A DNA stretch of 64,000 nucleotides from NCBI GenBank assembly GCA_030620095.1, contig JAUTXW010000537.1, forward strand, positions 2,133,501 through 2,197,500. The letters are read 5' to 3'. This document shows positions 21,797 through 34,230 of this stretch, in pieces. This DNA is from Kuschelorhynchus macadamiae (Eukaryota; Arthropoda; Insecta; Coleoptera; Curculionidae). The notes beneath the pieces are model-generated. The model had not been told where the DNA came from. It saw nothing but the letters and a program-made list of their open reading frames with translations, and did no database searches. Numbering within the stretch: the first letter of the stretch is position 1; every line of letters starts with the position of its first letter. A program made the position numbers and the translations under genes.

Positions 21797-23163
21797 CAGA
21801 GATGGGTAATGACGCGTCGAAAATTAATTTTTCACGTCCGTGTCGAAAAACCAATCGGAAATGGAGAAAATATCGTATATTTTTTCGAAAACGTCGATTA
21901 TTGGGTTTACTTTTGGTTTTACCTTTTGAAACCGAAATTGGTTCTTTAACTCCTGTGTATACAACTAGTTAATCATGCAGTGGATTGATTTTTCTTATCT
22001 GGATACATTTGGCATCATAGATTACTAAATGACGCTAGCAACGTGTCAAAACAAGTCCAACGACGGATTTACTTCGCCCATCATACAAGTTACCCACAAG
22101 GTAAACCTTAACCACCACCGTACCGCGTTACTACCAAAATGCTATGAAAATTGTAAGAATTCTTTAAAACATTTTAGTTTTATGTCCGTTATGTTGATTG
22201 ATTTGAGAAATTATTCAAATAATACCAAAAATCTGGTATGCCATATTAATAATGTAGGGAAGATATATCTTTTCGAGATTTTGATCTAATAAGAGAAAAA
22301 AAACTGCAGGAAATTGTTGAGCAGTACGTGACTTTGGCGAAAGCAATATATAATACCAATATTTATGCAATCTGCTCAGAAAATAGAAGAAACATGAGAA
22401 ATATGGGTGCTTGTCGATCTTTGGTACACGAACTGCAAGAACCACACTTCAAACTTTCTGGTAGAGTTGGTGTCAGAATATATTGCAGGAGCACAAACCA
22501 TATTACAAGAATTGTCATCACCTGATCTCGAAAAAAGTGTAATAAAACATAATGAGAAAACAGTAATTTTAGATGGTAAAACACGTTGATGTTCATTTAG
22601 AGACTCTGGATAATGCTATACGAAATGTAATTAAAGAAGATAACGTAAAAATCAAAAGAAATATAAAATATCTTTCAGAAACTCTTTGATACAAAAATTA
22701 ACTAATCAGACATTCTGGGGTTTTGCTGAAAGACATTATTCAGATTTGGCCAAATTAGCAATTAACTTAAACTCAGTACCAGCCTCTTCAGCACAGATTG
22801 AAAGAGTTTTTTCCAAGAGATCCTTTATTTACTCCAGGCTAAGGAATAGGTTAAGTTCAAAAAACGCAAATAAGCTAACTTATGTTTGCTACCACCTAGA
22901 TATAAGGGATGAAAGAAAGAGTGATAAATATAAGTTTCTCTTTCGACTGACAACTCATAACCAAAGCGAAATTAAGATATTTTAGAAATTAATAGTTTTT
23001 GGCATTCTCAGCGAATGTAGTATTAGGTCTTTTATAATAGATATTTTATTACTTTTTTAGCTTTTCCGTTTTGTACTTTTATGTTTTTAAACAATATACA
23101 CATATCAATTAAAATATATTTTCGACAGTCGAACATGTCAGATTTTCGACGTACCCAACCCTG
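21797..23163 (+). mobile_element. hAT-family DNA transposon, both ends and 8-bp TSD present
   Basis: Seen: the left end CAGAGATGGGTAATGACG-TCGAAAAT at 21797 and the right end, read inward on the minus strand, CAGGGTTGGGTACGTCGAAAAT from 23163, form imperfect terminal inverted repeats. Both are flanked by the identical octamer GGTACACT (21789-21796 and 23164-23171). Family knowledge: an 8-bp duplication and CA-G type ends define hAT elements. Inside is a hAT transposase remnant in the same orientation. Length 1367 bases, much shorter than an autonomous hAT, so it is an internally deleted copy. Confidence 0.95.
22284..22985 (+). pseudogene. hAT transposase remnant with dimerisation domain
   Basis: Seen in order: LQEIVEQYVTLAKAIYNTN and AICSENRRNMRNMG (catalytic-core strand region), then in another frame TNCKNHTSNFLVE (the Cys-x-x-His block) and QELSSPDLEKSVIK, a stop at 22587-22589, and finally 22686-22985 with the C-terminal hAT dimerisation domain: FAERHYSDLAKLAI, SVPASSAQIERVFSKRSF, RLRNRLSSKNANKL. 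Compared with full transposases, the segment between the CxxH block and the dimerisation domain is nearly absent. Two frameshifts and one stop. It cannot act, but the dimerisation domain alone is an open 100-codon frame. Confidence 0.85.
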
Positions 23164-23171
23164 GGTACACT

Positions 23172-26100
23172 GGTAAATTTTTAAACACTGATCACGGATC
23201 CAAAGTCTTCGGCAAAGTTTGGTTTTTTGATTTATCCATTATCAACTTGTCCGCGTATCATGACCGATTCAAATGATTTTTGGAGCTCTCATAGATTTTT
23301 TATTATAAAGTCTTTTTTCGATGGAGTTTCTTTTTCTAAGTGGATCGGTACTAGTTAGATCCAGGTTAGGCGCCCGAGCGTGACAGCGCGAAGGCATCAT
23401 TATCAAAGCTATATTTCAAGTTTTAACAATGATGGCCTCACACTCCTGCGCCTAACTTGGTGCCAACCCAGTACCGATCCGCCTAATGCGTTCGCGCTGC
23501 CATACTCCGGTGCCCGACCATCTGCTCACTTGGCACCGGTCTATCTATGACCTATGTAACAAAAAAAAAACTATCAAAGATTGCTACTTTGATATACATA
23601 ACCTAATGCGGTGCTAACCCCCTCACTGGCGGCCGTGTATCTGCTAAACTAGTAACGGTATCAAAAACTGCTACTGTATAAAAATTAGGATTTTGAATAG
23701 GTATTTACTGTCTTATCCAATGACATTGGCTGCCAACATAAAAAAAAGTAGAAAAATTTCCTATTGGCAGATACATTTTTTTTTTCTGTTTAATTTGATT
23801 TTTGAATGAAATGTTTTCGATATTTTAACTGTGTATTAAGTTGACTTCCTATAAAAATTACTGGTGGGCACTATTATAGAAATTAATACTAATTTTTTGG
23901 AAAAAATACAATAGAAGATGAAAATTTGCGTGTATAAGATTGTGTATTTTGATGGCGAATATCTCGGAAAACAACGTAGCCGAAAAATGTGACTTCGGAT
24001 TCGTCACCACAGAGATCCAAATCTACTAGTGTATCAAAAATCGGCGGTAATACCTCGTACTAGAAAACTTTAAAGAAAAAACGGCTCGGTCGTTAAAAAA
24101 GATACAGGATTTTATTAAATTTGTGCTACTAATAATATTCAATAATCAATTTGTCAAATAAAGTGCATCGTTGCCAGATTTATTCTACATTTAGTAACCG
24201 ATATTCCTTTTAAGATTGTTTCTGAAGAAAAATGCACGTTATTATTTATTTTTTTAAAATTAGGTTTGGTTAGATTTTATGTAAAGAAAGCGCGCGGTAT
24301 CGTTTACTTGTAAAACATTATTCACGATGCATACTTTTAAGAGTTTTTTTACATTTGGAAGATTTTGGCAACATTGTCGGAAATAACCCTTCACCCTTCA
24401 TTTGATAAGTATTCAGATTTTTTTTTTCATAGAATCTAGTAGATATTCCGCATTTACAAAATACAGTTTAAGTAATATATCATCCAGTGGAAATTTCATA
24501 AATATAAAAATCGTACATTTTTTTATCCACTCAGCCCGATAAACCATATTAATTGATACAAATTACAGCAGCTGATGGGCACTATTATAGAAATTAATAC
24601 TTATTTTTTTTTACATACATAAGGTGGATCGGTACCAGCAGGAGCGAGGAAACACTAGGTGAATTGGTACCGGGTTAGCACCACCTTTAGTGTTCCAAAT
24701 TTTTTGGATAAAAAAGGGCAAGAAAAAAAAAAGTTTATTTTACGTCTTTTTATAATTGTTTGTAGTAGTTTCATACAGAACCAGCGAATTTTCATAAAAA
24801 AAAAATAAGGCAAAATAGTACACTGTGTAACAAACCAGCTGTCTGTAAGGTAGGTGGGTTAAGGAAAAACAATCCAGTAGGGTTGATTGCTTTTTGCAAT
24901 GGCTGTTAGCTCTAAGGAAGTTGAATTTAAAAAGCATAAGGAAATGAAATTTCATCATATTCCACACTAGCGTGCCTGGGGCCAGGGCGACAAAAACACT
25001 TAATCCGTAATACAATAAACCTTATTTGAACTTCAGATACGTGGCGCATAAAAATAGATACTTCTTTCTTTTTGTTCAGTTTAACGGCCTTGAGCTGTCT
25101 GGGCTATACGGCCGATGTGGTTGCTATATTTTCAATTTTTAATTTTCAATTTAATTTGTTTTCTTTGGTACTATCTGTCAATGTCTTTTTACTGCTTCTT
25201 GGCTTACACTATATGCCCCTTGAGAGTACTACTGGTCTCACAAGATGACCTTCTTTTTCAAGCTATCCCCTTACCCCTCCCTCTCCCGCCACATAGCGGC
25301 CATTACGCTAATATTCTATGTAGAACTGCGGCAGACGAAAGGAATAGAATGCAGGAACAACTAGGCCTTACACGTTCACAGCGTCTGCTCCCTTTCTAAC
25401 GGAATCGTTAGTTTCCACTCTGAGCGGTTGAGTCTCCCGCTTCCCCCCGAAGTAAAGCAGCAAAACCGAACACGTGGAACCACTTATGTTAATAACAGAG
25501 GTCTGCCTTCGACGAGACGAAGCGGAAGACTTCAATATTCTGTTACAATTGGCTTTAGGTGTTTATAAAATTTAAGGATAAATACTCAAAAAGGAAACGT
25601 CACCGAAAAAAATTGACTTCCTATTCGTGATTCAGTATCCAAATCCACCTATATACAAAAAAATCTGCGAAGGTGTAAAAAAAGTAAATAATTACCTATT
25701 TTTGTGATTACATTCTTGAATCATGTTTTTCTATCCTGCCCAAGTGGCGTGGTCCTGTCCTGCCCAACCAGGCAAAATCATGAATCACGACTTTAAAATC
25801 CTTTTTGCTCTATTCTGCGGTAGAATGCTGCCAATGGCCGCGTTTACCAGAACATAGCGTTACGGTAGCTATCATGATATAATAAACGGAAGGTATGATA
25901 TTTAGACGGTCTCAATTGCGTCCGGTTTGTGCAGTGACGTCATTGCATCAAGATTTTTAAATTGCTTATGGAGATGCATGTCGTTTGTAGCCTTTAGACA
26001 TTATATTATCATTTTTCTAATGAAACATTGACGTACAACTTACTAAAATAAAAACTTATGACGTGGTAATTACATATTTATTTAATAGAACTACAAAAAA

Positions 26101-27562
26101 AACACGCTAAAGAAAGAATTAAGGTTGTATAAAATCCGACACCAATTTTGTACTGTTATTTTGTTTTACATGTTTATATTTAATTCAATTCAAAACTAAA
26201 ATTTGCTATTTCTGTGTTTTTTGATAAGTACAGGGACGTAACTAAGTCCCATTTAAGGGGATGAGGTCTATTTTTAAAAAATGCAGGTATGAGAGGGAAT
26301 AAAACAATACACACTAAACAAGCTAACCTTTATCTGCGCAAGCTGCCGTTTGTTCCTATATTATATGTAATTATATAAACAAATAAAATTTAAATAAAAT
26401 ATAGCTTTATTCTAGTTGAAAAACTCTTTTTTTATTAAAAATGTCGACTATTTCGTCCGGATTTACATTGTCGTCTTTTTTGATATAGATTAATAAGATA
26501 TTACTGAACCTAGTCTTGACCCATTTCAATCTCAACTAATCTCATAACGGATAAAGATCTTTAGCATGTAATTGAAGATACCGGTAATATTATTAGTAGA
26601 AATATTTTACAAATTTCTGAAAATTTGTAAAAATTTTTTTGGCAACCAACTTAAAGAAAAAAAGCATGAGTGCTTATCAGTTGAAAAAATCGCATACGAG
26701 CGCGTAGGGCGAGGTATTTTTTCTGATGATATGCGCGAATGCTTCTCTTCGTTAAATTTTGTTGCACAAGTAATATTTTGATAAAGACTATCGCAAGTGG
26801 AAATTAAATTTAAACTACAATGGATTATTTTATTTACGCTATAATATAACACAACTAACAAAATAATTTTAAAGCTAAATTATAGCGGCAATTTTTTCAC
26901 AGTTATATTTTCACTTGTTAATTTGATCAATTGTCATGGTCAATTATAGGTGTAATTTGCAGAAGTTATATTCTCGCTGAAATAATTTCAAAAGATTAGA
27001 AAATGTGGACTGACATTTTGGTATATATTGTTCCAGAGAAAGTTTGGTTTTAACTGAGGTATCGTATTGTAAAATCATAAAATTCTGCTCTTTCTGTTTT
27101 TCTTAATTTTAAGAAAAAATTAAGAAGTTTGAACAAGTTACACAATAATAAAAAATTTAAGAGTATATCAAGATAAAATGTATATATATTTTTTTGTTTC
27201 TTAGATATATCTAAAAAAACCATCACTCTAATTCTCATTCATTCGTTCAATCACACTAAAGAGGTAGTTTTAAAAATTTCTGAATCTCCAAATAAAAAAT
27301 TATTATTTTGTTTAAATATTTAAATTACTGCTATTTGAATAGAAGCTAAAAAAAATTTAAAACATTTTATCTGCAGTATGAAGCTGTAAAACGGTTTTAT
27401 CGATAAAAACGCCTTTTACGCTATAACAATATCAATAAGGGGCAACATTTTTTTTTCTAAAAATGTAAAAAAACTTAATTTGAAAAATTAAATTATTACA
27501 AATAATACCCATTTTTATATTTTATTAGTAATATTTACGTAATAAAAAGTAAATCATATTGC
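23172..27562. other. Long gap with repeats only
   Basis: Holds the fold-back repeat above and a 26-bp direct repeat TGGGCACTATTATAGAAATT+AATACT at 23865-23890 and 24576-24601. A weaker pair at about 23935-24060 and 25555-25690 shares CCGAAAAA-TGACTTC-ATTCGT and ATCCAAATC. The 25.2-25.55 kb stretch is relatively GC-rich. ORFs at 24740-25015, 25115-25399 and 26572-26861 show no family sense. No gene is recognised. Confidence 0.5.
23341..23481. repeat. Fold-back (inverted) repeat, 33-bp arms
   Basis: Seen: left arm 23341-23373 (TGGATCGGTACTAG to GGTTAGGCGC) and right arm 23448-23481 (GCGCCTAACTTGG to CAGTACCGATCCG) are inverted complements with a few mismatches, around a 74-base loop. The terminal GGATCGGTAC recurs at 24630 (GGATCGGTACCAGCAGG) together with GGTACCGGGTTAGCACC at 24667. 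Probably the remains of a fold-back or MITE family. Confidence 0.7.
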
Positions 27563-27892
27563 ATAGATGAGGCTATAAAAGCATCAGGTAACATACCACT
27601 TAGATTGCCCTTCTACCACTGCGATTTGAATCCTATAGAAACGATACGGTCTGAATTAAAAAACAAAGTTAGACGCAATTATGTAAACCCAAAAATGTCC
27701 GCTAATGTAATTGAAGTAGTTAAAATGCAGTGTGAATTAATACTAGAGATCAGTTAAATTAAATTAAAATAAAAGTTGGAGGGCATGCGTTAATCATGTA
27801 CTTAAAGCCGAAAATAATTAAATACTGGGAAAACGTAAAAACCTTTAATTATATCAGTGGATGATAGTGACAGTACAGATTCAGACTATTGA
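27563..27892 (+). pseudogene. Tc1/mariner-type (IS630 superfamily) transposase 3' end
   Basis: Seen: 27563-27757 is open and reads IPLRLPFYHCDLNPIETIR, the DDE box around the third catalytic residue (LPPYHCxLNPIE), then SELKNKVRRNYV. After a stop, further frames give WRACVNHVLKAENN (about 27778) and an acidic tail VDDSDSTDSD ending at 27892, which is how this transposase family ends. Family knowledge: DDE_3 transposases of insect Tc1/mariner relatives. The N-terminal DNA-binding part and the first two Asp are not present upstream, so it is a truncated, frameshifted relic. Confidence 0.75.
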
Positions 27893-29599
27893 GATTAGTT
27901 ATTAAATAATTGCTTGATATGATCCGTTTTACTCATACGTTCCACTCCTTTTTATTTTCTTTAGTTTTTAAAATATAGAAACACGGCTTATTACTTTTCC
28001 GCATATCAATAATTTCTGTCAAAGTCAGCAATACGCAATAAATTTTTGTACGTACATATATAAACATTGTTTCAATCTTCCTACTACCACCCTGGACCGG
28101 AATGATTTATTAGCCAAAACAGATGCACAAGCAGGCATGAAGTATAAAGGTATTAGTTATTCATGACCATTTATCGTGTGTCGGACTATACAGTTCCATG
28201 CAATTTTTTTTAAGTTGTTATACAGACTAACAGACCGTCAGAGCTAATTTTAATTAGTCTGCTTAGCCCCACTGGCAGATCCTACCTACAAAATGTGTTC
28301 GTTCGTTCGTTCCGTTCATTTGAATGTCCTCAGCTTCTAGAACTATACAGCCATAGTGTTTATTTAATAATATTATCCAGATTGAATCTATTTGATATAA
28401 ATACGGAAGAAACAAAATTATCTTACATTAGAAAAAAAATATTTTGGCTACGCTATACTCCGATATGATCATTAAAATTAGATAAATGTAAGCCGAGAGA
28501 AACATCACTTGTTTCATATCGTTTTTTTTTCAATTGTCGAGATATTTATGTTACAAGTGATTCGAACTAACAAAAAAGGAACCGAACCCGAATCTTTTGA
28601 AATCGTGTAGCGAATCCGCATCACAAATCCCCTACTAAAAAGGGATTTGAATCATTTCCAGCTCTGGTATTTAATTCCATTTTAGTTTTTGATATGTAAC
28701 AGTTTTCTACATTTTCGACAACAGAGAAACGGTAGAATTCGTAGAAAACCTCTATATGTACATATAACTGTTAAACAGTTTAAAATTATGTTACTTTTAA
28801 TTACATAAAATATAAAACATCCAGTTAGTGTAGAGCTGCTACCTTTAAAAATATCACACCTAAGAAATAACGATAGTTAACTATCATCTGATAATTAAAA
28901 ACAAAAGTTTTTACCTTGAAGCGGACGATAATTTATTTAGTGGCGACTAAAAAAAAAGCCCACATTCAAGCATCTCGATTCCGGAACGCTTAAGAAAGAA
29001 CGGCAACCTAGTATCTACTATCAACTGATGATTTAAAAAAGTCCTGACTTTGAAGTTTTGAAAAGATGTGAGCGATGTTCAAGTACTACTACTTTTATTT
29101 GGATTATTCGGTATAACCTGCCAGCTATTACAGGATAATTCCAGTAATTATTTTTTACCCTCGTCATCAGACCTCATTTCGCGATAATTAATCCCTGCTA
29201 ACCGAGAAAGATGGCAACCCTAAGTTCATAACTAATTAAATAATAAATTAAAATAGAAATTCCAGTAAAATGAATGTAAATTTTTACCAATCACCAAAGA
29301 TTCATAATTCTGAATAAATTTTAATAGTTTTAGGATAAAATTTAAAATTATATAAAAATTGTTTACAGGCATATCAAATCAATAGTCATCATATTTTATA
29401 AATATTTATTGTTTTACTCAATAATTTATACGATGAATCGGTAGCAGAGTTTTTTTTAATTTGTAAAATATATGAAAAAATTATGCTACTTCTAAACTTG
29501 GTGCTTGAAAACCTCATTCTTTTTTCCACGCACGTATAAAACATGTTTAATATGTATTTCCACCCAAGTAGATTACCTTGGGTTGTCTACTGACTCAAC
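27893..29599. other. Gap, nothing recognised
   Basis: AT-rich, without recognisable gene or termini. A weak tandem is visible at 28880-29070 (ACTATCATCTGATAATTAAA and CTATCAACTGATGATTTAAA, each followed by a CTTGAAG or TTTGAAG block). Confidence 0.45.
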
Positions 29600-29765
29600 C
29601 CTGCTCGTGACTTAGTGGTACAGTTAGTTTCGTTGTAATGGATGTGTATTCGAATGCCATTTCAGGGATTGACCTTTTTTAGTTTTTTTTTAACCAAATT
29701 TATAATTTTTTATATAGTTACGTTTTAAAAACCGCATTAATTAGCGGTTACATTTTTATTAGGTA
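29600..29765 (+). repeat. SINE-like repeat S, copy 1 (head and body)
   Basis: Seen: ACTTAGTGGTACAG (box-A-like) and GTATTCGAATGCC (box-B-like), followed by ATATAGTTACGTTTTAAAAACCGCATTA, the body that recurs in copies 3 to 5. Box-B-like GTTCRANNC strings at the same place in each copy suggest a tRNA-derived Pol III promoter. Confidence 0.55.
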
Positions 29766-29814
29766 AACAGTATAACTGAAACAAGTGAGCAAGTGACTGG
29801 TGTATAGATTTTAG

Positions 29815-31062
29815 TTTCTATGCTGCGAGAAAAATATATTGAATATTAGGAGGCGTTCAACAAAAACCGTTTTGAGTAAGTGTGTAAAATATCGGAGGCA
29901 CTCTTCCAAATCAATCTCTTTGTAATCTCCACCACTACCTTCTGATAGAGTATGTGATTGAGCACGTACCAAATTTCAAATTTCAGGAGTTGATTTTACC
30001 GGCCAGCTATTTTTGAAGGAAAGGCTTGGGAGTGTTTGTTTACATGCACAATATACAGAGCCAAACACCTGCAACTAACTGTGTCTTTATCGACCTTTAA
30101 CTTTTTACAAATTTTTCGTAGATTTGTTGCGAGACGCGGACGTCCAAAAATAATATATAGTGATAACGGAACCAATTTTAGGGGTGACAATCCATTCGAC
30201 AACTTAGACTGGGAAAAAATTATGCGAGACACTTCAACTCTGCGCATCGGGTGGCGATTCGATCCCCCAAGCGCTTCAAGATATCGTAATTTTTTCGAAC
30301 GTTTAATTGGCCTAGTAAAACAATTTCCGCGAAAGGTCTTAGGAAACGCGTGTTTAGGATATGAAGAACTTTTGACTCTAATCCGCGAGGCGGTGATAAA
30401 TGCACCACCTAAGCTAACGTACGTATCATCAATCAATCAATGATCCTAAACATGTCCTCTTAACGTCAACTGTATTTTTACGTGAAGAAGACTATACCAA
30501 CTTACCTAACTATTACGAAATCGACAGAAATTCATTATTGCGTTGTATGCTTTACAAAGAAAAGCTTAGAGATGATCTATGACGGCGTTTCCGATCAGAA
30601 TATCTTGGACAACTCAAGCTTGTCCTGGCACCTAGAAAGAACAGTTCAATTCAACTAGGTCAAATTCTGCCGGTAGAACACCTAAAGCGTGTGGAGTGGC
30701 CTATGGCACCCGCCGTGAGGGATAGACGGACAGACGCGACACGTACGGGTTGGGACTGAACGCGGTGAATTGTTGCGACCTGCTGAGAGGTTATAACCTG
30801 TTGAATGTGATGGAGACTTAGACGGGCTAGAGAGCGGAGATAACAAACCAAAAAGATCCATTGGTCCAGATGAAGTCGGGAAGCCTGAAGCTCGGCCTGA
30901 TGACGGATGTATCCAGAAGCAAAGTGTTAGTGCGGGTGTATCCAAAAGCAAAGTGTTGTAATGCGGGTAGTGTGCGGAAGAAGATAGAATCCGGACCCAA
31001 AAATAGTATAACAGGTGTTACTCGTTGTGGGCGTGTAATAAAATTGCCCAATAGGTATTTGT
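29815..31062 (+). pseudogene. BEL/Pao LTR-retrotransposon Pol end (integrase and C-terminus)
   Basis: Seen: 29822-29930 reads LREKY, then GRRSTKTVLSKCVKYRRHSS (zinc-binding N-domain remnant). Next comes GVDFTGQLFLK with the first catalytic Asp (29980-30015), and after a frameshift 30036-30443: CTIYRAKHLQLTVSLST, RRFVARRGRPKIIYSDNGTNF (second Asp) and FFERLIGLVKQ (catalytic Glu). Downstream are KLRDDL, RFRSEYLGQLK and HLKRVEWPMAPAV; the end reads TRCGRVIKLPNR near 31020-31055. This order is typical of insect BEL/Pao Pol. Protease, RT and RNase H are absent. At least two frameshifts and a stop. Confidence 0.9.
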
Positions 31063-31327
31063 TATACTTAGTTGTATACAGAGTAGTTTGTTTGGTGAAT
31101 TGTAAAAATAAATTAGATTTTAGATATCATCGTTATTTTTCACTACATTATGTAATATGTATATTTCTCTTAAATGAGAAAGAGTTTAATCCCTAAAACT
31201 ATTTGTTAGAAATGTAATGTATTGTAAATAAACGTGGTGACAGTGGATAAGAGTAGACCAGTTAATCGGCTGGTGAAAAAGTCAGTCAAATCAGTTATAC
31301 AATAATAATTCCGAATAATAGGCGACA
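31060..31327 (+). repeat. Possible 3' LTR of the BEL/Pao fragment
   Basis: Directly after the Pol end, a segment runs from TGTTATACTT (31060) to ATAGGCGACA (31327), beginning TG and ending CA, with an AATAAA at 31226. No second copy is in the window, so the borders are a guess. Confidence 0.35.
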
Positions 31328-33214
31328 GCCGGTGTGTTTTATTTTCTCGGACTAATTCTTCCTCGGAATGAATCTAAAATTGCTTGAAATGAAATATCGC
31401 CACAAAATTCATAAATAAAAAGAAGTTTGTGAATAACGCTTATCTCTACTTTCCGAGTTTAAGCAAATTGTGTAAATTTTGAAAATATACTTCATATCAA
31501 TATAATTATAGTATTGTTGCCAGCGTTAAGCCCCACATATTATGCAATTCGATCAATGCGTCGGGCTACAGCTCTTCTTTATGTTTACTACTGGTGCCGC
31601 ACGCATAACTAATTGCTTTCAGTTTGTCCCGGACTTCTACTTTGTTTTGAGGTGATGTAAAAAAGTGAATCTGCATTAAAACCTATACTGTTAAATGAAA
31701 TTGTTCCGTTAGAAGTTAGGTCAACCCAGGTTTGTCGATAAAACCATTATTAAAGACATAAACTATCATTAAAGCCATAATAAATAATAAAAAGCGTACA
31801 AGTCTATTGTACAAGAAAAAATGCATAGACCGGGCAATGTTCTCAGCACCGCAACGACTGAAAGCAGAACGTGATGACCCTAACGGATAAAAAGAATGTT
31901 GAATTATGCATTTAGTTCTCCTGGACTTCATGTCCATATTATGTCAAACCCGTTCCGCAGAACATCTGATAGATTATCGTCGCTCTGTAATACAGCCTCG
32001 GTTGCTAGATCCTGATGAAACAGAGATTGAGAACTATCGATGTAGTGTTGGTTAATGAGTTGGTGTTTCGAAACGTTGTTGGCGAGTCATCAATATTCGT
32101 AATTGTCATATTACCGGCTAAGAGCCTGTCTTTTCGAGCCTTGTAATACTGTGATTCGCGTCTTAAAGATTCGAAACACCAAGTTTTGGATCATCAAAAC
32201 GAAAAAGCTGGTTATGTCTCATGTGTTGGTCGACTCTACTGAAGAATTTCTTAACGCGAAGAGTGACGCCGGTCGATGGTTAATTTAATTTAACACTGGG
32301 AGTGGAAAAGCACCTAGATTTAGTTTATTAGGCAGCAATGTAATGGCACAATAATATAATTTTTGGCGCTGTATAACAGGTTTTTTGCTGGATTTATTTT
32401 TAGTTGTACTAATTGTATTTTATGCATATTACCGGTTTAATATCTTATGTTAGTAGGTTTTTATTGAAAAATATTATAAAACCAGTGCTGTTTTCGAAGC
32501 ATTTCACTAGAGATTTAAATAACCATCACAGTAAAATGCGATTTATGTTCTCAAGTTTTATTAATTAATTTAGTAGAATTTGTTAAGAAAACTTTGTATT
32601 AAATTTTAAAATTTTATTCCGTATATTTAAACGTATTTTGAAGTTAATAAATATTTCGTTTAGTTCAACATCTTATAATAAGTATTCGGATTAATCCGGA
32701 TATTTTAATATCCGTATTCCACGGATATTTTAATCCGTATTCTAGACTGAGAATTGTTCCGGACGACTTTTGTTCCTTTTTACTATATGATCATTAAAAC
32801 AGTGTTAAATAATACTATATACAAATGCTAAATATTTATTCATGTTATCTATAACTGGCTATCCCCTAAAAAATTTAGAATTTATATATTTTTATTAGAA
32901 AAAATGCTCATAGTTATCGAGTAATTAGGACATTTTTAATTAACAAAATTTGCAACTCTGTCTGATTGTCCATCAGCCGTCAGTTATTTTAGGTCATTTA
33001 TGTAGTCATTTTCAAAAATTGGCCAAAAGGTCATTTATGAAAGTCACCCGGTTATTTAAAGACACTTAGGGTCACTTTTGAAAAGCTGCATAAGTGACGC
33101 CCAACACTGATTATAAACAAGATCGTTGCCCGTTACCGAATTGAAACGTTTGTCTCATCGAACGAAATCCCTTTGGTTCAGTTTAGCTTAGTATGTGATT
33201 TTATGGTATTAATG
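31328..33214. other. Gap with a SINE-like tail and a small palindrome
   Basis: Holds repeat S copy 2 (31695-31850) and, at 32688-32740, a nested palindromic stretch: CGGATTAATCCGG followed by ATATTTTAATAT, CCGTATTCCACGGATATT and TTAATCCG. No gene seen. Confidence 0.5.
31695..31850 (+). repeat. SINE-like repeat S, copy 2 (tail only)
   Basis: Seen: CCAGGTTTGTCGATAAAACC, then ATCATTAAAGCCATAATAAATAATAAAA and GTACAAGTCT, then GGGCAATGTT. The same series occurs at 35238-35355 (plus) and inverted at 33655-33775. Confidence 0.6.
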
Positions 33215-33545
33215 ATGATGATTTATGATGGTTCTTTTTCGACGAACCTGGGCTAACCTAACGCCTAACGTAGTATACGTTTTGTTTAAAAAATCTTATT
33301 TAGTATAGATTCACTCTTTAAATCCCCTCAAAAAGAGCCTAACCAAGGCTAATCAAAACGAAATAAGAGTTTTAAAACACAACTGCATACAATATTATAA
33401 TTTTGTTTTAAAAAAGTCCTCGCCCGAACCCAGATTCGAAAACACATACGTTAGTCGTGACACACACCTTGCTCTGAAATTCGAGAACTATACCAGTGAA
33501 ATATGAAGCTTACAGTGAGAATTTATTTATACTCCGCCTTATTGA
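33215..33545 (-). repeat. SINE-like repeat S, copy 3
   Basis: Read on the minus strand: a box-B-like TTTCGAATCTGGG (near 33435), the body GTTGTGTTTTAAAAC, TTTGATTAGCCTTGG and AGGCTCTTTTTGAGGGG, and the tail end CCAGGTTCGTCGAAAAAG with ATCATAAATCAT (33215-33250). Confidence 0.55.
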
Positions 33546-33649
33546 TTCGACCTCACGATTGACGAAAGGAATTTCCTGCGATGAGACAAAAATGAATAGA
33601 ATCATTCCGTAAAACGCCCATTTCATGCCGAGGTTGCCATCGTTATTTT

Positions 33650-34230
33650 CTTTGTACGACATAATTTTCATTATTTATTATGGCTTTAATGATGTTTCTT
33701 TTATTTATTACGGCTATAATGATCGTTTTATTGACGAACCTGGTGCGTCGTTTTATTGACGAACCTGGTGCTAAAACGATCCCGGGTCATTCCTCGGATA
33801 CCTTCATAGTGGACCCAGAACTAAAGACCACAGATTAAAATTTTAAGGTAAATGAGTGTGATGATATTAGTATTTCTAATTTTCGAGGTTTGTGGCGTAA
33901 AGCCCAAAAATAATTTTGTTCGTAAAGTGTAGGTTTTGTTAATATAAAACCTTATTTTGATATAGGTACAATTTTTTACGTCACCTCAAAAAAAAAAGCT
34001 GACCAGGCCTAACCAAAACGCAATGCGGTTTTTAAAACCCAACTACATACAAAATTCATCCAACGAACAGGGATTTGAACACAGATACTTTGCCATGAAA
34101 CTACATTATCCGAGCACTGCGCTACCAACCTTCAGAGCGGGAATTTAACCGATGTTTGATGACTTCAAACAACAATATAAACCATAATACACCTTGTTTA
34201 TACCTCGCTGAAATAAACCTCCTATACCAT
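33650..34230 (-). repeat. SINE-like repeat S, copy 4 (with duplicated tail unit)
   Basis: Read on the minus strand: head TATAAACAAGGTGTATTATGG, box-A-like TGGTAGCGCAGTGCTCGG, box-B GTTCAAATCCC (near 34075), body GTAGTTGGGTTTTAAAAACC and TTTTGGTTAGGCCTGGTCAG, and tail units CCAGGTTCGTCAATAAAACG (twice, 33725-33770) followed by ATCATTATAGCCGTAATAAATAA. This is the best preserved copy. Confidence 0.65.

Noticed and set aside
24740..25399. Two ORFs of about 90 codons
   Set aside because: No motif, no homologous sense, and no splice or start context; kept only as part of a gap.
34060..34135. A tRNA gene suggested by box A/B strings on the minus strand
   Set aside because: No cloverleaf with acceptor stem could be drawn, and the same boxes recur in the repeat S copies, so it is a SINE-like head rather than a tRNA gene.
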